Positions 8,878-17,597 of a DNA stretch of 64,000 nt are shown here, in pieces. The notes below the pieces were generated by a model. It made no database searches, was not told the DNA's origin, and saw only the letters and a program-made list of their open reading frames with translations. The position numbers were made by a program, and so were the translations under genes. Origin of the DNA: Caenispirillum bisanense (GTDB taxonomy: Bacteria > Pseudomonadota > Alphaproteobacteria > Rhodospirillales > Rhodospirillaceae); NCBI RefSeq assembly GCF_900230255.1, contig NZ_OCNJ01000008.1, positions 186,001 to 250,000 on the forward strand, in the 5' to 3' direction. The first letter of the stretch is position 1. Every line of letters starts with the position of its first letter.

Positions 8878-9927
8878 TCAGGCTCGGTTGGGGCACTGGC
8901 CGCAGGTGCCGGGGCAGATCCGCCCGCCCTGCTGGCTGAGGGTCGTCTCGGCCGCCGCCCCCGCCGCCCGCCGCACCAGTCCGGCGAGCCCGTCGACGAA
9001 GACCGGCGCCGACAGCACGGTGGAGACGCGGCGGTAAAGCGGCACGCCGGACGTATGGGCCAGCTCGCCGTATTCGATGTCGAGCTCCACCAGCGTTTCC
9101 GAGTGTTCCGACACGAAGGCGATGGGCACCACCACCAGCGGCTTGCCCTCGCGCCCGGCGGCCTCGATCTCGCTGTCGGTGGCGGGGCCGATCCACTCCA
9201 GCGGGCCGACGCGGCTCTGGTAGGTGACGCGCCAATCCAGGTCCGGCCGGTTCAGCGCCGCGGCCACGGCGGCGGCCGACTGCTCGACTTGCCACTGGTA
9301 GGGGTCGCCGCCGGCGATCACCTTCTTGGGCAGCCCGTGGGCCGAGAACAGCACCCGCGGCGGCGGATGGTCGCCCCGCTCGGCCTCCAGGGCATCCAGC
9401 GCGTCGGCCACCAGGGCCGCCTGGGCTTGCACGAAGCCCGGGTCGGTGGGGTAGCAGCAGACAGTGGTGGTGGGTGCCCTCAGGCCCGCTGCAGCGGCCC
9501 GCGCGCGCCACTGGCCGATGGAACTGCCCGAGGTGGTGCGCGAGTACTGCGGATAGAGCGGCAGCAGCACCACCTGGTCCGGGCCGAACTGTTTCACCGC
9601 CGCAACGGTCTCGTCGGTCATGGGGTGCCAGTAGCGCATGGCGATGAACACCCGTACCTCGTCGGCGGCCCCCGCCAGGGCGCCTTCCAGCGCCCGCGCC
9701 TGATCCTCGGTATGCGGCAGCAGGGGCGAGCGGCCGCCCAGGTGCTGGTAGATCTCCCGCGCCACCGGCGCCCGGCGGCGGCTGATGACCTGCGCCAGCG
9801 CCCAGCGCACGGGCGTCGGGGCGCCGATGATGGCGGGATCGTTGAACAGGTTGAACAGGAACGGACGGACGGCCTCGGGGCTGTCCGGTCCGCCCAGGTT
9901 GAACAGAACGACGGCGAGCTTCTTCAT
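8878..9927 (-). CDS. hemH: Ferrochelatase
   Basis: A 349-residue ferrochelatase that inserts ferrous iron into protoporphyrin IX. The catalytic His lies in FSAHGLPKK, and the conserved SEHSETLVELD segment carries the acidic metal path. The N-terminus LAVVLFNLGGPD is diagnostic. The C-terminus has C-P-G-T-C-G-Q-C-P, which together with an upstream cysteine could bind the [2Fe-2S] cluster found in many bacterial ferrochelatases. It sits between hemE (45-bp gap) and hemJ (10-bp gap). Confidence 0.96.
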   Translation of the reverse strand: MKKLAVVLFNLGGPDSPEAVRPFLFNLFNDPAIIGAPTPVRWALAQVISRRRAPVAREIYQHLGGRSPLLPHTEDQARALEGALAGAADEVRVFIAMRYWHPMTDETVAAVKQFGPDQVVLLPLYPQYSRTTSGSSIGQWRARAAAAGLRAPTTTVCCYPTDPGFVQAQAALVADALDALEAERGDHPPPRVLFSAHGLPKKVIAGGDPYQWQVEQSAAAVAAALNRPDLDWRVTYQSRVGPLEWIGPATDSEIEAAGREGKPLVVVPIAFVSEHSETLVELDIEYGELAHTSGVPLYRRVSTVLSAPVFVDGLAGLVRRAAGAAAETTLSQQGGRICPGTCGQCPNRA

Positions 9928-9972
9928 GCGGGACGGGTCCGGCGACGGGAAGGCGACCGACCCCGGACGGGG

Positions 9973-11016
9973 TCAGCCCTGGAAGGACCGGATGCGGTCG
10001 GCGAGCTGGGCCACATGCTCCGGCGGTGTTTCCGGAACGATGCCGTGGCCGAGGTTGAATACGAAGGGACCGCGCCCGAGGATCTCCAGGATGCGGTCGA
10101 TTCCGTCCAGCATGGCCTGCCCGCCGGTGACCACCAGGATGGGGTCCAGGTTGCCCTGCACGCAGCAGCGGCTCTGCAGGCGGTCGCGGGCCCACGCCAG
10201 CGGCACGGTGGTGTCCAGCGACACGGCATCCACCCCCGTGGCGTCGATGAAGCCCTCGTAGAGCAGCCCGGCGCCGCGCGGGAAGCCGATGATCGGCACG
10301 CCCGGCCGCGCCGCCTTCACGCGGCGGACGATTTCGCCGATGGGGCGGGTCACCCAGCGGGTGAAGGCCTCTTCCGGCAGCACGCCGGCCCAGCTGTCGA
10401 AGATCTGCAGGGCCTCGGCGCCGGCGTCGACCTGGGCGATCAGGTAGTCGGTGGTCACGTCGACCAGCAGGCCGATGAGACGGTCGAAACCCTCGGGGTC
10501 GCCATAGGCCCACTTCTTGGTGGCCGCATAGTCCTTGGAGCCGTGCCCTTCCACCATGTAGGTGGCGACCGTCCAGGGTGCGCCGCAGAACCCGATGAGC
10601 GCGGTCGTCTGCGGGATCTCCCCTGACAGCCTCTTCACGGTCTCGAACACGGGCGCGAGGTGGGGAAGGACGCGCTCGGGGTCCAGGCGCGACAATTCCT
10701 CCGCCGAGCGGATGGGGTCGAGCTGCGGCCCCTCCCCCTTCACGAAGCGCACGCCCTGCCCCAGCGCATCCGGGATCACCAGGATGTCGGAGAACAGGAT
10801 GGCGGCGTCGAAGCCGTAGCGGCGCAGCGGCTGCAGCGTCACCTCGACGGCGAAGTCGGGCGTGTAGCACAGCGACAGGAAGTCGCCGGCCTCGGCGCGC
10901 GTGGCACGGTACTCGGGCAGGTAACGGCCGGCCTGGCGCATGAGCCAGAAGGGAGGCGGCGTCAGCGCCTCGCCCCTCAGGGCACGCAGGAACCGTTTCT
11001 CGGAAGAGGCGGACAT
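9973..11016 (-). CDS. hemE: Uroporphyrinogen decarboxylase
   Basis: A 347-residue HemE that decarboxylates the four acetate side chains of uroporphyrinogen III to give coproporphyrinogen III. The family signature [14 protein letters not shown] is at residues 24-37, the [10 protein letters not shown] motif carries the catalytic aspartate, and [16 protein letters not shown] is the second signature. It is the first gene leftward of the probable origin; its promoter must lie inside the origin segment. Gene order hemE | oriC is the standard alphaproteobacterial arrangement. Confidence 0.97.
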   Translation of the reverse strand: MSASSEKRFLRALRGEALTPPPFWLMRQAGRYLPEYRATRAEAGDFLSLCYTPDFAVEVTLQPLRRYGFDAAILFSDILVIPDALGQGVRFVKGEGPQLDPIRSAEELSRLDPERVLPHLAPVFETVKRLSGEIPQTTALIGFCGAPWTVATYMVEGHGSKDYAATKKWAYGDPEGFDRLIGLLVDVTTDYLIAQVDAGAEALQIFDSWAGVLPEEAFTRWVTRPIGEIVRRVKAARPGVPIIGFPRGAGLLYEGFIDATGVDAVSLDTTVPLAWARDRLQSRCCVQGNLDPILVVTGGQAMLDGIDRILEILGRGPFVFNLGHGIVPETPPEHVAQLADRIRSFQG

Positions 11017-11039
11017 GGCGATCTCGCTTGGTTTGTCCC

Positions 11040-11465
11040 CGGACCCTCATAACAGACGGAAGGGTTTTGGTAAAAGGGTTGTGGTTGGTAGTAGGGCCTG
11101 TGAATCCTGTGGATGATTCGCCGTCCACAGGTCCGTCCACAGCGACTCCGGCGCGCTGGCGGTGTTTCACGTGAAACTGTGGACCGGCGCGGGAGGGCGC
11201 GGCACACTCCTCGGGAGTCCGCCGAGTCGCCGGGCGGTGGAGAAGTCTGGGGATTATGTGGATAACCTGCCCCGCCGGGCCGGTTCTCCCCGACTCTCCC
11301 GCAAGGTCCGCCGCCGCGGCCCACAGACTCACCTCCCTCCGGGCGGTTTCCCGGTGACCGTGGGAGAAATTCGGCGCCTTGGGAAAACAGGGCCGCTTAT
11401 CCCCGACTCCCCACAGTTGTCCACAGGCCGCGAGTCGCCGTCGACCAGAGAAGAAGGAGCCCCGC
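11040..11465. other. oriC: Probable chromosomal replication origin (oriC)
   Basis: This gap between divergent hemE and ppsR holds a perfect DnaA box TGTGGATAA at 11257-11265. One-mismatch boxes are at 11108-11116 (TGTGGATGA) and 11417-11425 (TTGTCCACA). Weaker GTCCACA or TGTGGAC cores are at 11123-11129, 11135-11141 and 11178-11184, and TTATCCCCG is at 11397. A locally AT-richer, T/G-rich stretch (about 11062-11096) could be the unwinding element. A parS-like site is at 11163. Nine GANTC sites are at 11102, 11115, 11144, 11215, 11224, 11292, 11326, 11405 and 11432. Genes point away on both sides. The hemE-oriC context is as in Caulobacter and relatives; strand-skew analysis was not possible here. 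Confidence 0.85.
11163..11178. promoter_or_regulatory. parS: parS-like site inside oriC region
   Basis: TGTTTCACGTGAAACT differs from the perfect parS at 6560 only in its last base. It overlaps by one base a TGTGGAC partial DnaA box beginning at 11178, so ParB and DnaA might compete or cooperate here. Confidence 0.8.
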
Positions 11466-12290
11466 GTGCGCAGCTTCCATCTGCACCTCGTGTCCGATTC
11501 CAGCGGCGAGACCGTCAGCGCCATCGCGCGGGCCTGCCTCGTGCAGCTGACCGACGTTCACCCCGACCAGCACCTGTGGTGGCTGGTGCGCACCCGCGGC
11601 CAGGCCGTCCGCGTGCTGGAGGGCGTGCGCGAACATCCCGGCGTGGTCCTGTGCACGGTGGTCGACCCGGAAATCCGCAGCCTGCTCGAACAGGGCTGCC
11701 GCGAGGCGGAGGTGCCCTTCATCCCCGTGCTCGACCCGGTGATGCAGACGCTCGGCGCCTATCTGCAGGTGGAGCTGGGCCGCGAGCCCGGCCGCCAGCA
11801 CCTGCCCGACGCCGACTACTTCCGCCGCATCGACGCCATGCACTACGCCATCGAAATGGACGACGGTCAGGGCATGGAGCGGCTGGAGGAGGCGGACGTC
11901 ATCATCATGGGCGTGTCGCGCACCTCCAAGACCCCCACCTGCATGTACCTCGCCAACCGCGGGCTGAAGGCGGCCAACGTGCCCATGGTGCCGGGCATCG
12001 GCATCCCGCCCGAGGTGCTGGCCTGCAAGCGGCCGCTCATGGTGGCGCTCACCCGCGACCCGCGCAGCCTCGCCGACATCCGCCGCACCCGCCTGCGGGT
12101 GATGAACGACGCCGCCAACGCCGAATACGCCGACGTGGAACGGGTGCGCGAGGAAGTGCAGGAAGCCCGCCGCATGTTCACCCGCCACGGCTGGCCCGTC
12201 ATCGACGTCACCCGCCGCTCCATCGAGGAGACGGCGGCCACCATCATGCAACTGCACCGCAATCGGCTGGCCAAGGTGGGCGGGGTGTGA
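11466..12290 (+). CDS. ppsR: Pyruvate, water dikinase / PPDK regulatory protein (DUF299)
   Basis: A 274-residue bifunctional kinase/phosphorylase of the PpsR/PDRP family, which uses ADP to inactivate and phosphate to reactivate PEP synthase or pyruvate phosphate dikinase. It opens with FHLHLVSDSSGETVSAIARA. The P-loop-like motif GVSRTSKTPTCMYLANRG is at about residues 152-169 and a conserved MHYAIEMDDGQ segment precedes it. The GTG at 11466 is chosen because AGAAGGAG lies just upstream; earlier frames run through the origin. It is the first rightward gene from oriC. The target enzyme is not in the window. Confidence 0.94.
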   Translation: MRSFHLHLVSDSSGETVSAIARACLVQLTDVHPDQHLWWLVRTRGQAVRVLEGVREHPGVVLCTVVDPEIRSLLEQGCREAEVPFIPVLDPVMQTLGAYLQVELGREPGRQHLPDADYFRRIDAMHYAIEMDDGQGMERLEEADVIIMGVSRTSKTPTCMYLANRGLKAANVPMVPGIGIPPEVLACKRPLMVALTRDPRSLADIRRTRLRVMNDAANAEYADVERVREEVQEARRMFTRHGWPVIDVTRRSIEETAATIMQLHRNRLAKVGGV

Positions 12291-12304
12291 GGCGGATTGT
12301 CTGA

Positions 12305-12330
12305 ACCACCAAGGCACCAAGACACCAAGG
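12305..12330. repeat. Solitary end of the inverted-repeat element
   Basis: accaccaaggcaccaagac... matches the left ends of the elements at 2027 and 6615 with a few differences. No inverted partner is visible before maf starts at 12408, so it is a decayed or half copy. The 117-bp ppsR-maf gap otherwise shows only the maf ribosome site (GGAGG at 12399). Confidence 0.65.
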
Positions 12331-12407
12331 GGGCGGGGCTCGGTGGCGTCGGCGGCGCCCAGGCGGTAAAAGACGGTGCGTGGATATTCTTTCGTGATGG
12401 AGGTTCG

Positions 12408-13004
12408 ATGGCCGAGCTGATTCTCGCGTCCGGCAGCCGCACCCGGCAGACCCTGTTGTCCCAGGCCGGCGTGCCCTTCGCCGTCGACGTGCCGCGGGTG
12501 GACGAGGATGCGGTCAAGGCCGCCATGCGGGCCGAAGGCGCCCCGCCGGGCGACGTCGCCGAGGCCCTGGCGGAGCTGAAGGCGACGCGCGTCAGCCCCA
12601 AGCACGTGGGCGCCCTGGTGGTCGGCTGCGACCAGATGCTCGCCTGCGAGGGCACCTGGTACGACAAGCCCACCGACCGCGCCGCCGCCCGCGACCAGTT
12701 GCTCGCCCTGCGCGGCCGCACCCACGAGCTGATCTCCTGCGCCGTGGTGGTGCGCGACGGCGAGCGCCTGTGGCACCACGTCGACCGCGCCCGCCTCACC
12801 ATGCGGCCGTTCACCGAAGCCTTCCTCGACGAGTACCTGGACCGCGCCGGCGACGCCGTCTCCCAGTCGGTCGGGGCCTATCAGCTGGAAGGGCTGGGGG
12901 CGCAGTTGTTCGCGCGGGTGCAGGGGGACTATTTCACCATCCTCGGCATGCCGCTGCTGCCGCTGCTCGATTTCGTCCGCAATCACGGGGTGGTGACGCC
13001 ATGA
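12408..13004 (+). CDS. maf: Maf-family nucleoside triphosphate pyrophosphatase
   Basis: A 198-residue Maf protein, which hydrolyses non-canonical or modified nucleoside triphosphates to monophosphates. The N-terminal [14 protein letters not shown] motif binds phosphates and [12 protein letters not shown] includes the catalytic acid. The motif around [25 protein letters not shown] matches the YceF subgroup, associated with 7-methyl-GTP. The start has GGAGG upstream. Its stop overlaps the aroE start as ATGA, the first link of a tightly packed maf-aroE-coaE-dnaQ operon. Confidence 0.93.
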   Translation: MAELILASGSRTRQTLLSQAGVPFAVDVPRVDEDAVKAAMRAEGAPPGDVAEALAELKATRVSPKHVGALVVGCDQMLACEGTWYDKPTDRAAARDQLLALRGRTHELISCAVVVRDGERLWHHVDRARLTMRPFTEAFLDEYLDRAGDAVSQSVGAYQLEGLGAQLFARVQGDYFTILGMPLLPLLDFVRNHGVVTP

Positions 13005-13849
13005 TGCTGTCCGGCAAGGCCCGCGTGGCCGGGGTGATGGGGTGGCCGGTGTCGCACTCGCGGTCGCCGCGGCTGCACGGCTTCTGGCTGCGCGAACACG
13101 GCATCGACGGCGCCTACGTGCCCCTGCCCGTGCGGCCGGAGGATTTCGCGGCGGCGGTGCGCGCCCTGCCCAAGCTCGGTTTCGCCGGCGCCAACGTCAC
13201 CGTGCCGCACAAGGAAGCGGCGCTGGCGGCCTGCGACGAGGTCAGCCCGCTCGCCCGCCGCATCGGGGCGGTGAACACCCTGGTCTGCCGGCCCGACGGC
13301 AGCCTCTGGGGCGACAACACCGACGGCTTCGGCTTCCTCGAGAACCTGCGCGCCGGCTGCCCCGGCTGGCGGCCCGAGGCGGGGCCGGCGGTGGTGCTGG
13401 GGGCCGGCGGTGCGGCGCGGGCGGTGGTGGCGGCGCTGCTCGACGCCGGCTGCCCGCAGGTGCGCCTCACCAACCGCACCCGCGACCGCGCGGCGGAGCT
13501 GGCCGCCGACCTCGGCGGCGCCATCGAGGTGGTGGCGTGGGAGGAGCGCCGCGCCGCCCTGGCCGGTGCCGGGCTGCTGGTCAATACCACCACCCTCGGC
13601 ATGACCGGCGCGCCGCCGCTGGATCTGGCGCTCGACCCCCTGCCCGCGGCGGCGCTGGTGACCGATATCGTCTACGCGCCGCTGGTCACCGATCTGCTGG
13701 CGCGGGCACAGGCGCGCGGCAACGCGGTGGTCGACGGCCTGGGGATGCTGCTGCACCAGGGCCGGCCGGGCTTCGAGGCCTGGTTCGGCGTGCGCCCGGA
13801 GGTGACGCCCGCCCTGCGCGCCGCCGTGCTGGGGGATGCGCCGGCATGA
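13001..13849 (+). CDS. aroE: Shikimate dehydrogenase
   Basis: A 282-residue NADPH-dependent enzyme that reduces 3-dehydroshikimate to shikimate in aromatic amino acid synthesis. The substrate-binding motif SHSRSPRLH, the NVTVPHK motif with the catalytic lysine, DNTDGFGF, and the nucleotide-binding [11 protein letters not shown] and NRTRDRA motifs are present. It overlaps both maf (ATGA) and coaE (ATGATC over the final codons). Confidence 0.96.
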   Translation: MMLSGKARVAGVMGWPVSHSRSPRLHGFWLREHGIDGAYVPLPVRPEDFAAAVRALPKLGFAGANVTVPHKEAALAACDEVSPLARRIGAVNTLVCRPDGSLWGDNTDGFGFLENLRAGCPGWRPEAGPAVVLGAGGAARAVVAALLDAGCPQVRLTNRTRDRAAELAADLGGAIEVVAWEERRAALAGAGLLVNTTTLGMTGAPPLDLALDPLPAAALVTDIVYAPLVTDLLARAQARGNAVVDGLGMLLHQGRPGFEAWFGVRPEVTPALRAAVLGDAPA

Positions 13850-14478
13850 TCGTGCTGGGGCTCACCGGCTCCATCGCCATGGGCAAGACGACGGCCCACC
13901 GCATGCTGCTGCGGCTGGGGGTGCCGGTGCACGACGCCGACGCAACGGTGCATCGCCTGTTCGCCCGCGGCGGCGCGGCGGTGGCGCCCATCGGCGCGGC
14001 CTTCCCCGGCGTGGTGGTGGACGGCGCCGTCGACCGCGTTCGTCTGTCGCAGGCGGTGCTCGGGGACGAGGCCGCCTTCCGCCGGCTGGAGGGCATCGTG
14101 CATCCGCTGGTGCGGGCGGCGGAAGTGGAGTTCCTGAAGCGCCGCCGCCTCGCCCGCGTGCCGCTGGTGGCGCTCGACGTGCCGCTCTTGTTCGAGACCG
14201 GCGGCGAGGCGCGCTGCCATGCCGTCGCCGTGCTGTCGGCGCCGCTGTTCCTGCAGCGCCAGCGCGTGCTGCGGCGGCCGGGCATGACGGAGGCCAAGTT
14301 CCAGGCTATCCTGGCGCGCCAGATGCCCGATGCGGAAAAGCGCCGGCGGGCGGACTGGGTGGTGCCGACGGGCCTCGGGAAAGCCTTGACCCGCCGGGCC
14401 CTGGCCGGCATCGTGCGCGACCTCCAGGCCGGCCGCCTGCCCCGCCGCTCCCCCGGCCGCCGCCGCAAGCCCGAGTGA
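13846..14478 (+). CDS. coaE: Dephospho-CoA kinase
   Basis: A 210-residue kinase for the last step of coenzyme A synthesis. The Walker A motif [11 protein letters not shown] starts at residue 5; [11 protein letters not shown] carries the substrate aspartate, and VHPLVR and [10 protein letters not shown] are family motifs. The last 20 residues are a basic Arg/Pro-rich tail beyond the usual fold. It overlaps aroE by four bases and lies 3 bp before dnaQ. Confidence 0.95.
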   Translation: MIVLGLTGSIAMGKTTAHRMLLRLGVPVHDADATVHRLFARGGAAVAPIGAAFPGVVVDGAVDRVRLSQAVLGDEAAFRRLEGIVHPLVRAAEVEFLKRRRLARVPLVALDVPLLFETGGEARCHAVAVLSAPLFLQRQRVLRRPGMTEAKFQAILARQMPDAEKRRRADWVVPTGLGKALTRRALAGIVRDLQAGRLPRRSPGRRRKPE

Positions 14479-14481
14479 GCC

Positions 14482-15213
14482 ATGCGCGAGATCGTCCTCG
14501 ATACGGAAACCACGGGCTTCGAGCCCTCGGAAGGCCACCGGCTGGTGGAAATCGGCTGCGTCGAGCTGGTCAACCACGTCGCCACCGGGGCGCACTTCCA
14601 CAAATACTGCAATCCGCAGCGGGAGATGCCCGAGGAGGCGTTCCGCGTCCACGGCCTGTCCAACGACTTCCTGGCCGACAAGCCGCTGTTCGGCGACATC
14701 GCCCAGGAGTTCGTGGACTTCGTGGGCGACAGCCCGCTCATCATCCACAATGCCCAGTTCGACATGAAGTTCATCAATGCCGAGCTGGTGATGTGCGGCC
14801 GCCCGCCCCTGCCCTTCGAGCAGGCGGTGGACACCGTGCAGATGGCCCGCCGCAAGTTCCCCGGCGCGCCGGCGAGCCTGGACGCCCTGTGCCGCCGCTT
14901 CGGCATCGACAACAGCTCGCGCACCTATCACGGCGCCCTGCTCGACGCCCAGTTGCTGGCGGAAGTGTACCTGGAACTGGTGGGCGGCCGCGAGCCGGGC
15001 CTGGCGCTGGCGACGGGCGGACGGGATGCGGGCGGCGGCGGCCGCGGCATCGTCGTCGACCGGCCCTACCGCGCGCCACGCCCCCACGCGGCGACGCCCG
15101 AAGAACTGGCGGCCCATGCGGCCTTCGTCGAGAAGCGCCTGAAGAAGCCCCTGTGGCACGAGCTGGAACCCCCGGCCCCGGCCGAACCGGCGGCGGAAGC
15201 GGTGTCGGCCTGA
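14482..15213 (+). CDS. dnaQ: DNA polymerase III epsilon subunit (3'-5' proofreading exonuclease)
   Basis: A 243-residue DEDDh exonuclease. Exo I motif VLDTETTG has D7 and E9, Exo II is IIHNAQFDMKF, and Exo III is the YHGALLDAQLLAEVY region with the catalytic His and Asp. The C-terminal part (about 175-243) contains a Gly-rich linker and a short alpha-binding segment. It is the last gene of the maf-aroE-coaE-dnaQ operon. Only 19 bp separate it from a convergent membrane protein gene, with no obvious terminator. Confidence 0.95.
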   Translation: MREIVLDTETTGFEPSEGHRLVEIGCVELVNHVATGAHFHKYCNPQREMPEEAFRVHGLSNDFLADKPLFGDIAQEFVDFVGDSPLIIHNAQFDMKFINAELVMCGRPPLPFEQAVDTVQMARRKFPGAPASLDALCRRFGIDNSSRTYHGALLDAQLLAEVYLELVGGREPGLALATGGRDAGGGGRGIVVDRPYRAPRPHAATPEELAAHAAFVEKRLKKPLWHELEPPAPAEPAAEAVSA

Positions 15214-15232
15214 GCCGGCCGGCTTGCGTCGG

Positions 15233-15451
15233 TCAGGGCTGCTGGCGCCGCTGCTGCCGCTTGCGGGCGTGCCAGCGCAGGAAGGCGACCAGCACGTAGA
15301 GCGCGATCCCCGACAGCGTCACCGGCCAGATCACCACCACCAGCGGCAGGGCGGAGACGGCGGCGAGCAGCACCGACAGGACCAGCGCGATCGGCAGGAT
15401 GCCGATCACGAAACCGAACAGGGACCGCAAAAGAAGGTTCAGGAACGGCAC
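15233..15451 (-). CDS. Small two-segment membrane protein
   Basis: A 72-residue protein beginning MPFLNLLLRSLFGF (GTG start at 15451) with two hydrophobic segments (about 9-31 and 35-58) and a strongly basic tail ending HARKRQQRRQQP. I do not recognise a family. The start lies inside the last codons of the upstream gene on the same strand, so the two are probably co-translated. It could instead start a few codons further in. Function unknown; an inner-membrane location with a cytoplasmic basic tail is likely. Confidence 0.6.
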   Translation of the reverse strand: MPFLNLLLRSLFGFVIGILPIALVLSVLLAAVSALPLVVVIWPVTLSGIALYVLVAFLRWHARKRQQRRQQP

Positions 15452-15903
15452 TTCTCGTAGGTTTCGCTGGTGCCACCCTTCAGATTGTACTTCTTCAGGA
15501 TGGAGCCGGAGACGGTGATGACCTGGTCGGGGTCCTCGCTGGTCTGCACCAGCCGCTGGAGGCGGAAGAACACCCGATAGGCCTGCGGGCTGTCGTAGCG
15601 GTACTTGCCGCGGGCGAACCCCCAGTCGGTGCGCGAGGTGCGCCAGCGGTAGCCGCCGTCGGAAAAGATGACGAGCAGGCTGTCGTCGTCCTGGCAACGC
15701 CCGTCCTTGGCCCAGGTTCCCTTGATCTGTTGCGGTGCCGGGTTCACCCACTCGCCGGGGCGGAAGTTGAAGGCCTCGGCGCCGGCGCGCTTCAGGTCGC
15801 TCTCGGTGAACAGCATCAGCAGGCCGAGAATGGCCGGAATGATGACGATGGCCGCCATGCCGGCCTTGGCGACCGGGTTCTGATACCACTTCTCGTCGGC
15901 CAC
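15439..15903 (-). CDS. Hypothetical single-pass membrane protein
   Basis: A 154-residue protein beginning MADEKWYQNP with one N-terminal membrane segment (about 13-33, AGMAAIVIIPAILGLLMLF). The rest is a soluble domain with a CQDDDSLLVIFSDGGYRWRT region that looks like an immunoglobulin or lipocalin-like beta structure. It ends ETYEKCRS; the two cysteines (in GRCQD and EKCR) could form a disulphide if the domain is periplasmic. I do not recognise a family. It is coupled to the small membrane protein downstream. Confidence 0.7.
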   Translation of the reverse strand: MADEKWYQNPVAKAGMAAIVIIPAILGLLMLFTESDLKRAGAEAFNFRPGEWVNPAPQQIKGTWAKDGRCQDDDSLLVIFSDGGYRWRTSRTDWGFARGKYRYDSPQAYRVFFRLQRLVQTSEDPDQVITVSGSILKKYNLKGGTSETYEKCRS

Positions 15904-15957
15904 GGCGGCCTCCCCCGCGTTACCCCTACCTCCTTCGGATCATAGCAGAAAAGCGGC

Positions 15958-16872
15958 TCAGCGGGTGCGCCACGTCTCGATCAGCCAGCGCGAGATGCTG
16001 TCGGCGCGCGGCAGCTTGGGCCGGTCGGTGCCGTCGCCCCATTCGCCGAAGCCGGCCAGCTCGTCGCGGTGGACCCAGCAGGCGGTTTCCAGCTCCTGGC
16101 GGTCGATGTGGATGTCGGTGGTCTCGGCGGTCGCCCAGAAACCGAGCATGAGCGACGACGGGAAGGGCCACGGCTGGCTGCCGCGATAGACGACGTCGCG
16201 CACGACGACGCCCGCTTCCTCCTGAACCTCGCGGGCGACGGCCTCCTCCAGCGTCTCGCCCGGCTCGACGAAGCCGGCGAGCGTCGACAGCGCGCCGGGC
16301 GGCCACCACGCCTGGCGGCCGAGCAGCACGCGGTCGCCGTCGCTCACCAGCATGATGACGGCGGGGTCGGTGCGCGGGAAGTGCGGCGCCGCGCAGTCGG
16401 CATTGGTGCACTGGCGCTGATGGCCGCCCTTGCGCACCTCGGTCGGGGCGCCGCAGCGGCCGCAGAAGCGGTGGTTCTGGTGCCAGAACATGAGCCCGCG
16501 GCCGTAGGCGAGCACGCCGGCGACGTCGCGCGGCTGGGTATTGCCGAAGCCGCGCAGGTCGATCCAGCGGGCCGCCGCCGGCACCTCGGCGGCGGTGCCG
16601 GGGCCGAGGTCGCGGTCCTCGCCGTCGACGGCGGGGAGGTGCGACAGGTCTTCCATGAACCACGCCGTGTCGCCGGCGAGGCCGAGGAACACCGCCGCCT
16701 CGCCCAGCGGCGTCCGCCGCCACACCGGCGCGCCGGCGGCATCGAGGGCGTGGCGCCCCTGCCAGAACGGCAGGATGCGGACGTCGGGGCCCGAGAGGAA
16801 GCGCGCGGCGTCCTCCCGCAGGTGGTCGGCGCGGTCGAGGGGGGCGCCCGTGTAGTGCGGCGGCTGGATCAT
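15958..16872 (-). CDS. nudC: NAD+ diphosphatase NudC (Nudix)
   Basis: A 304-residue Nudix hydrolase that splits NADH/NAD+ into NMN and AMP and may remove NAD caps from RNA. A zinc ribbon with C-G-R-C and a second C-x4-C pair precedes the Nudix box GFVEPGETLEEAVAREVQEEAG, which has all catalytic glutamates; SQPWPFPSSLMLGF is the NudC-specific SQPWPFPxS motif. The ATG at 16872 gives MIQPPHYTG; an ATG four codons upstream (16884) is an alternative. It follows the MarR-type gene by about 58 bp on the same strand. Confidence 0.94.
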   Translation of the reverse strand: MIQPPHYTGAPLDRADHLREDAARFLSGPDVRILPFWQGRHALDAAGAPVWRRTPLGEAAVFLGLAGDTAWFMEDLSHLPAVDGEDRDLGPGTAAEVPAAARWIDLRGFGNTQPRDVAGVLAYGRGLMFWHQNHRFCGRCGAPTEVRKGGHQRQCTNADCAAPHFPRTDPAVIMLVSDGDRVLLGRQAWWPPGALSTLAGFVEPGETLEEAVAREVQEEAGVVVRDVVYRGSQPWPFPSSLMLGFWATAETTDIHIDRQELETACWVHRDELAGFGEWGDGTDRPKLPRADSISRWLIETWRTR

Positions 16873-16930
16873 GGGCAGCAGCATGCCACGGCGGCGGAGG
16901 AGCGGAAAGGGCCGGTGCGGCGGCCGGCGG

Positions 16931-17446
16931 TCAGTCCGCCGCCGCCGCCTCCAGCGTCCGCAGCAGGGCGGCCAGCGCCGCATCCAGGGCCGCCCGCTGG
17001 TCGGCGTCGAGGCCGCCGAGGATGCGGTGCTCGTTGGCGACGTGGTCGGTCACGGCGGCGTCGATGAGCGTCAGCCCGGCGGGCGTCAGGCGCACCAGCA
17101 GGCTGCGGGCGTCGGCGGGGTCGGCAACACGCTCCACCAAGCCGCGGGTCTCCAGGCGCTTGAGCCGGTGCGTCATGGTACCGGAGGTGACCATCAGCGA
17201 CGAAAACAGGGCGGTGGGCGCGAGGCAGTGGGGCGGGCCGGCGCGGCGGAGCGTCGCCAGCACGTCGAACTCGCCGCGCTGCAGGTCGTAGGCGGCGAAC
17301 ACGGCATCGAGCCGCTCGCGCACCAGCACCGCGCAGCGCCCGAGACGGCCGAGTGGCCCCATGGGCGAACAGTCGAGATCCGGCCGCTCGCGCGCCCACT
17401 GGGCGAGGATGGCGTCTACCGCGTCGCCCGGACGGTCGCTGGTCAT
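16931..17446 (-). CDS. MarR-family transcriptional regulator
   Basis: A 171-residue winged-helix regulator. The DNA-binding core is visible as LQRGEFDVLATLRRAG, the recognition helix region LMVTSGTMTHRLKRLETRGLVER, and the wing DPADARSLLVRLTPAG. A C-terminal dimerisation helix is rich in Ala and Leu. The start at 17446 has GGGAGGG upstream. The ligand and targets are unknown; nudC downstream may be one target. The 150-bp gap to the response regulator stop shows no other gene. Confidence 0.9.
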   Translation of the reverse strand: MTSDRPGDAVDAILAQWARERPDLDCSPMGPLGRLGRCAVLVRERLDAVFAAYDLQRGEFDVLATLRRAGPPHCLAPTALFSSLMVTSGTMTHRLKRLETRGLVERVADPADARSLLVRLTPAGLTLIDAAVTDHVANEHRILGGLDADQRAALDAALAALLRTLEAAAAD

Positions 17447-17597
17447 GGGTTCGTTTCCCTCCCGGAACATCTGCGTCGAGACCGCTGCGCCCCCTCGGCG
17501 CCGCCGGGGTATCTTGACGTGGAGATACGGCCCTGTCCAACCGTGCGGGCGGCAGGCTCGATCGTGGGACGGGGAGAGGGTGGGCGGCGACGCGGGT

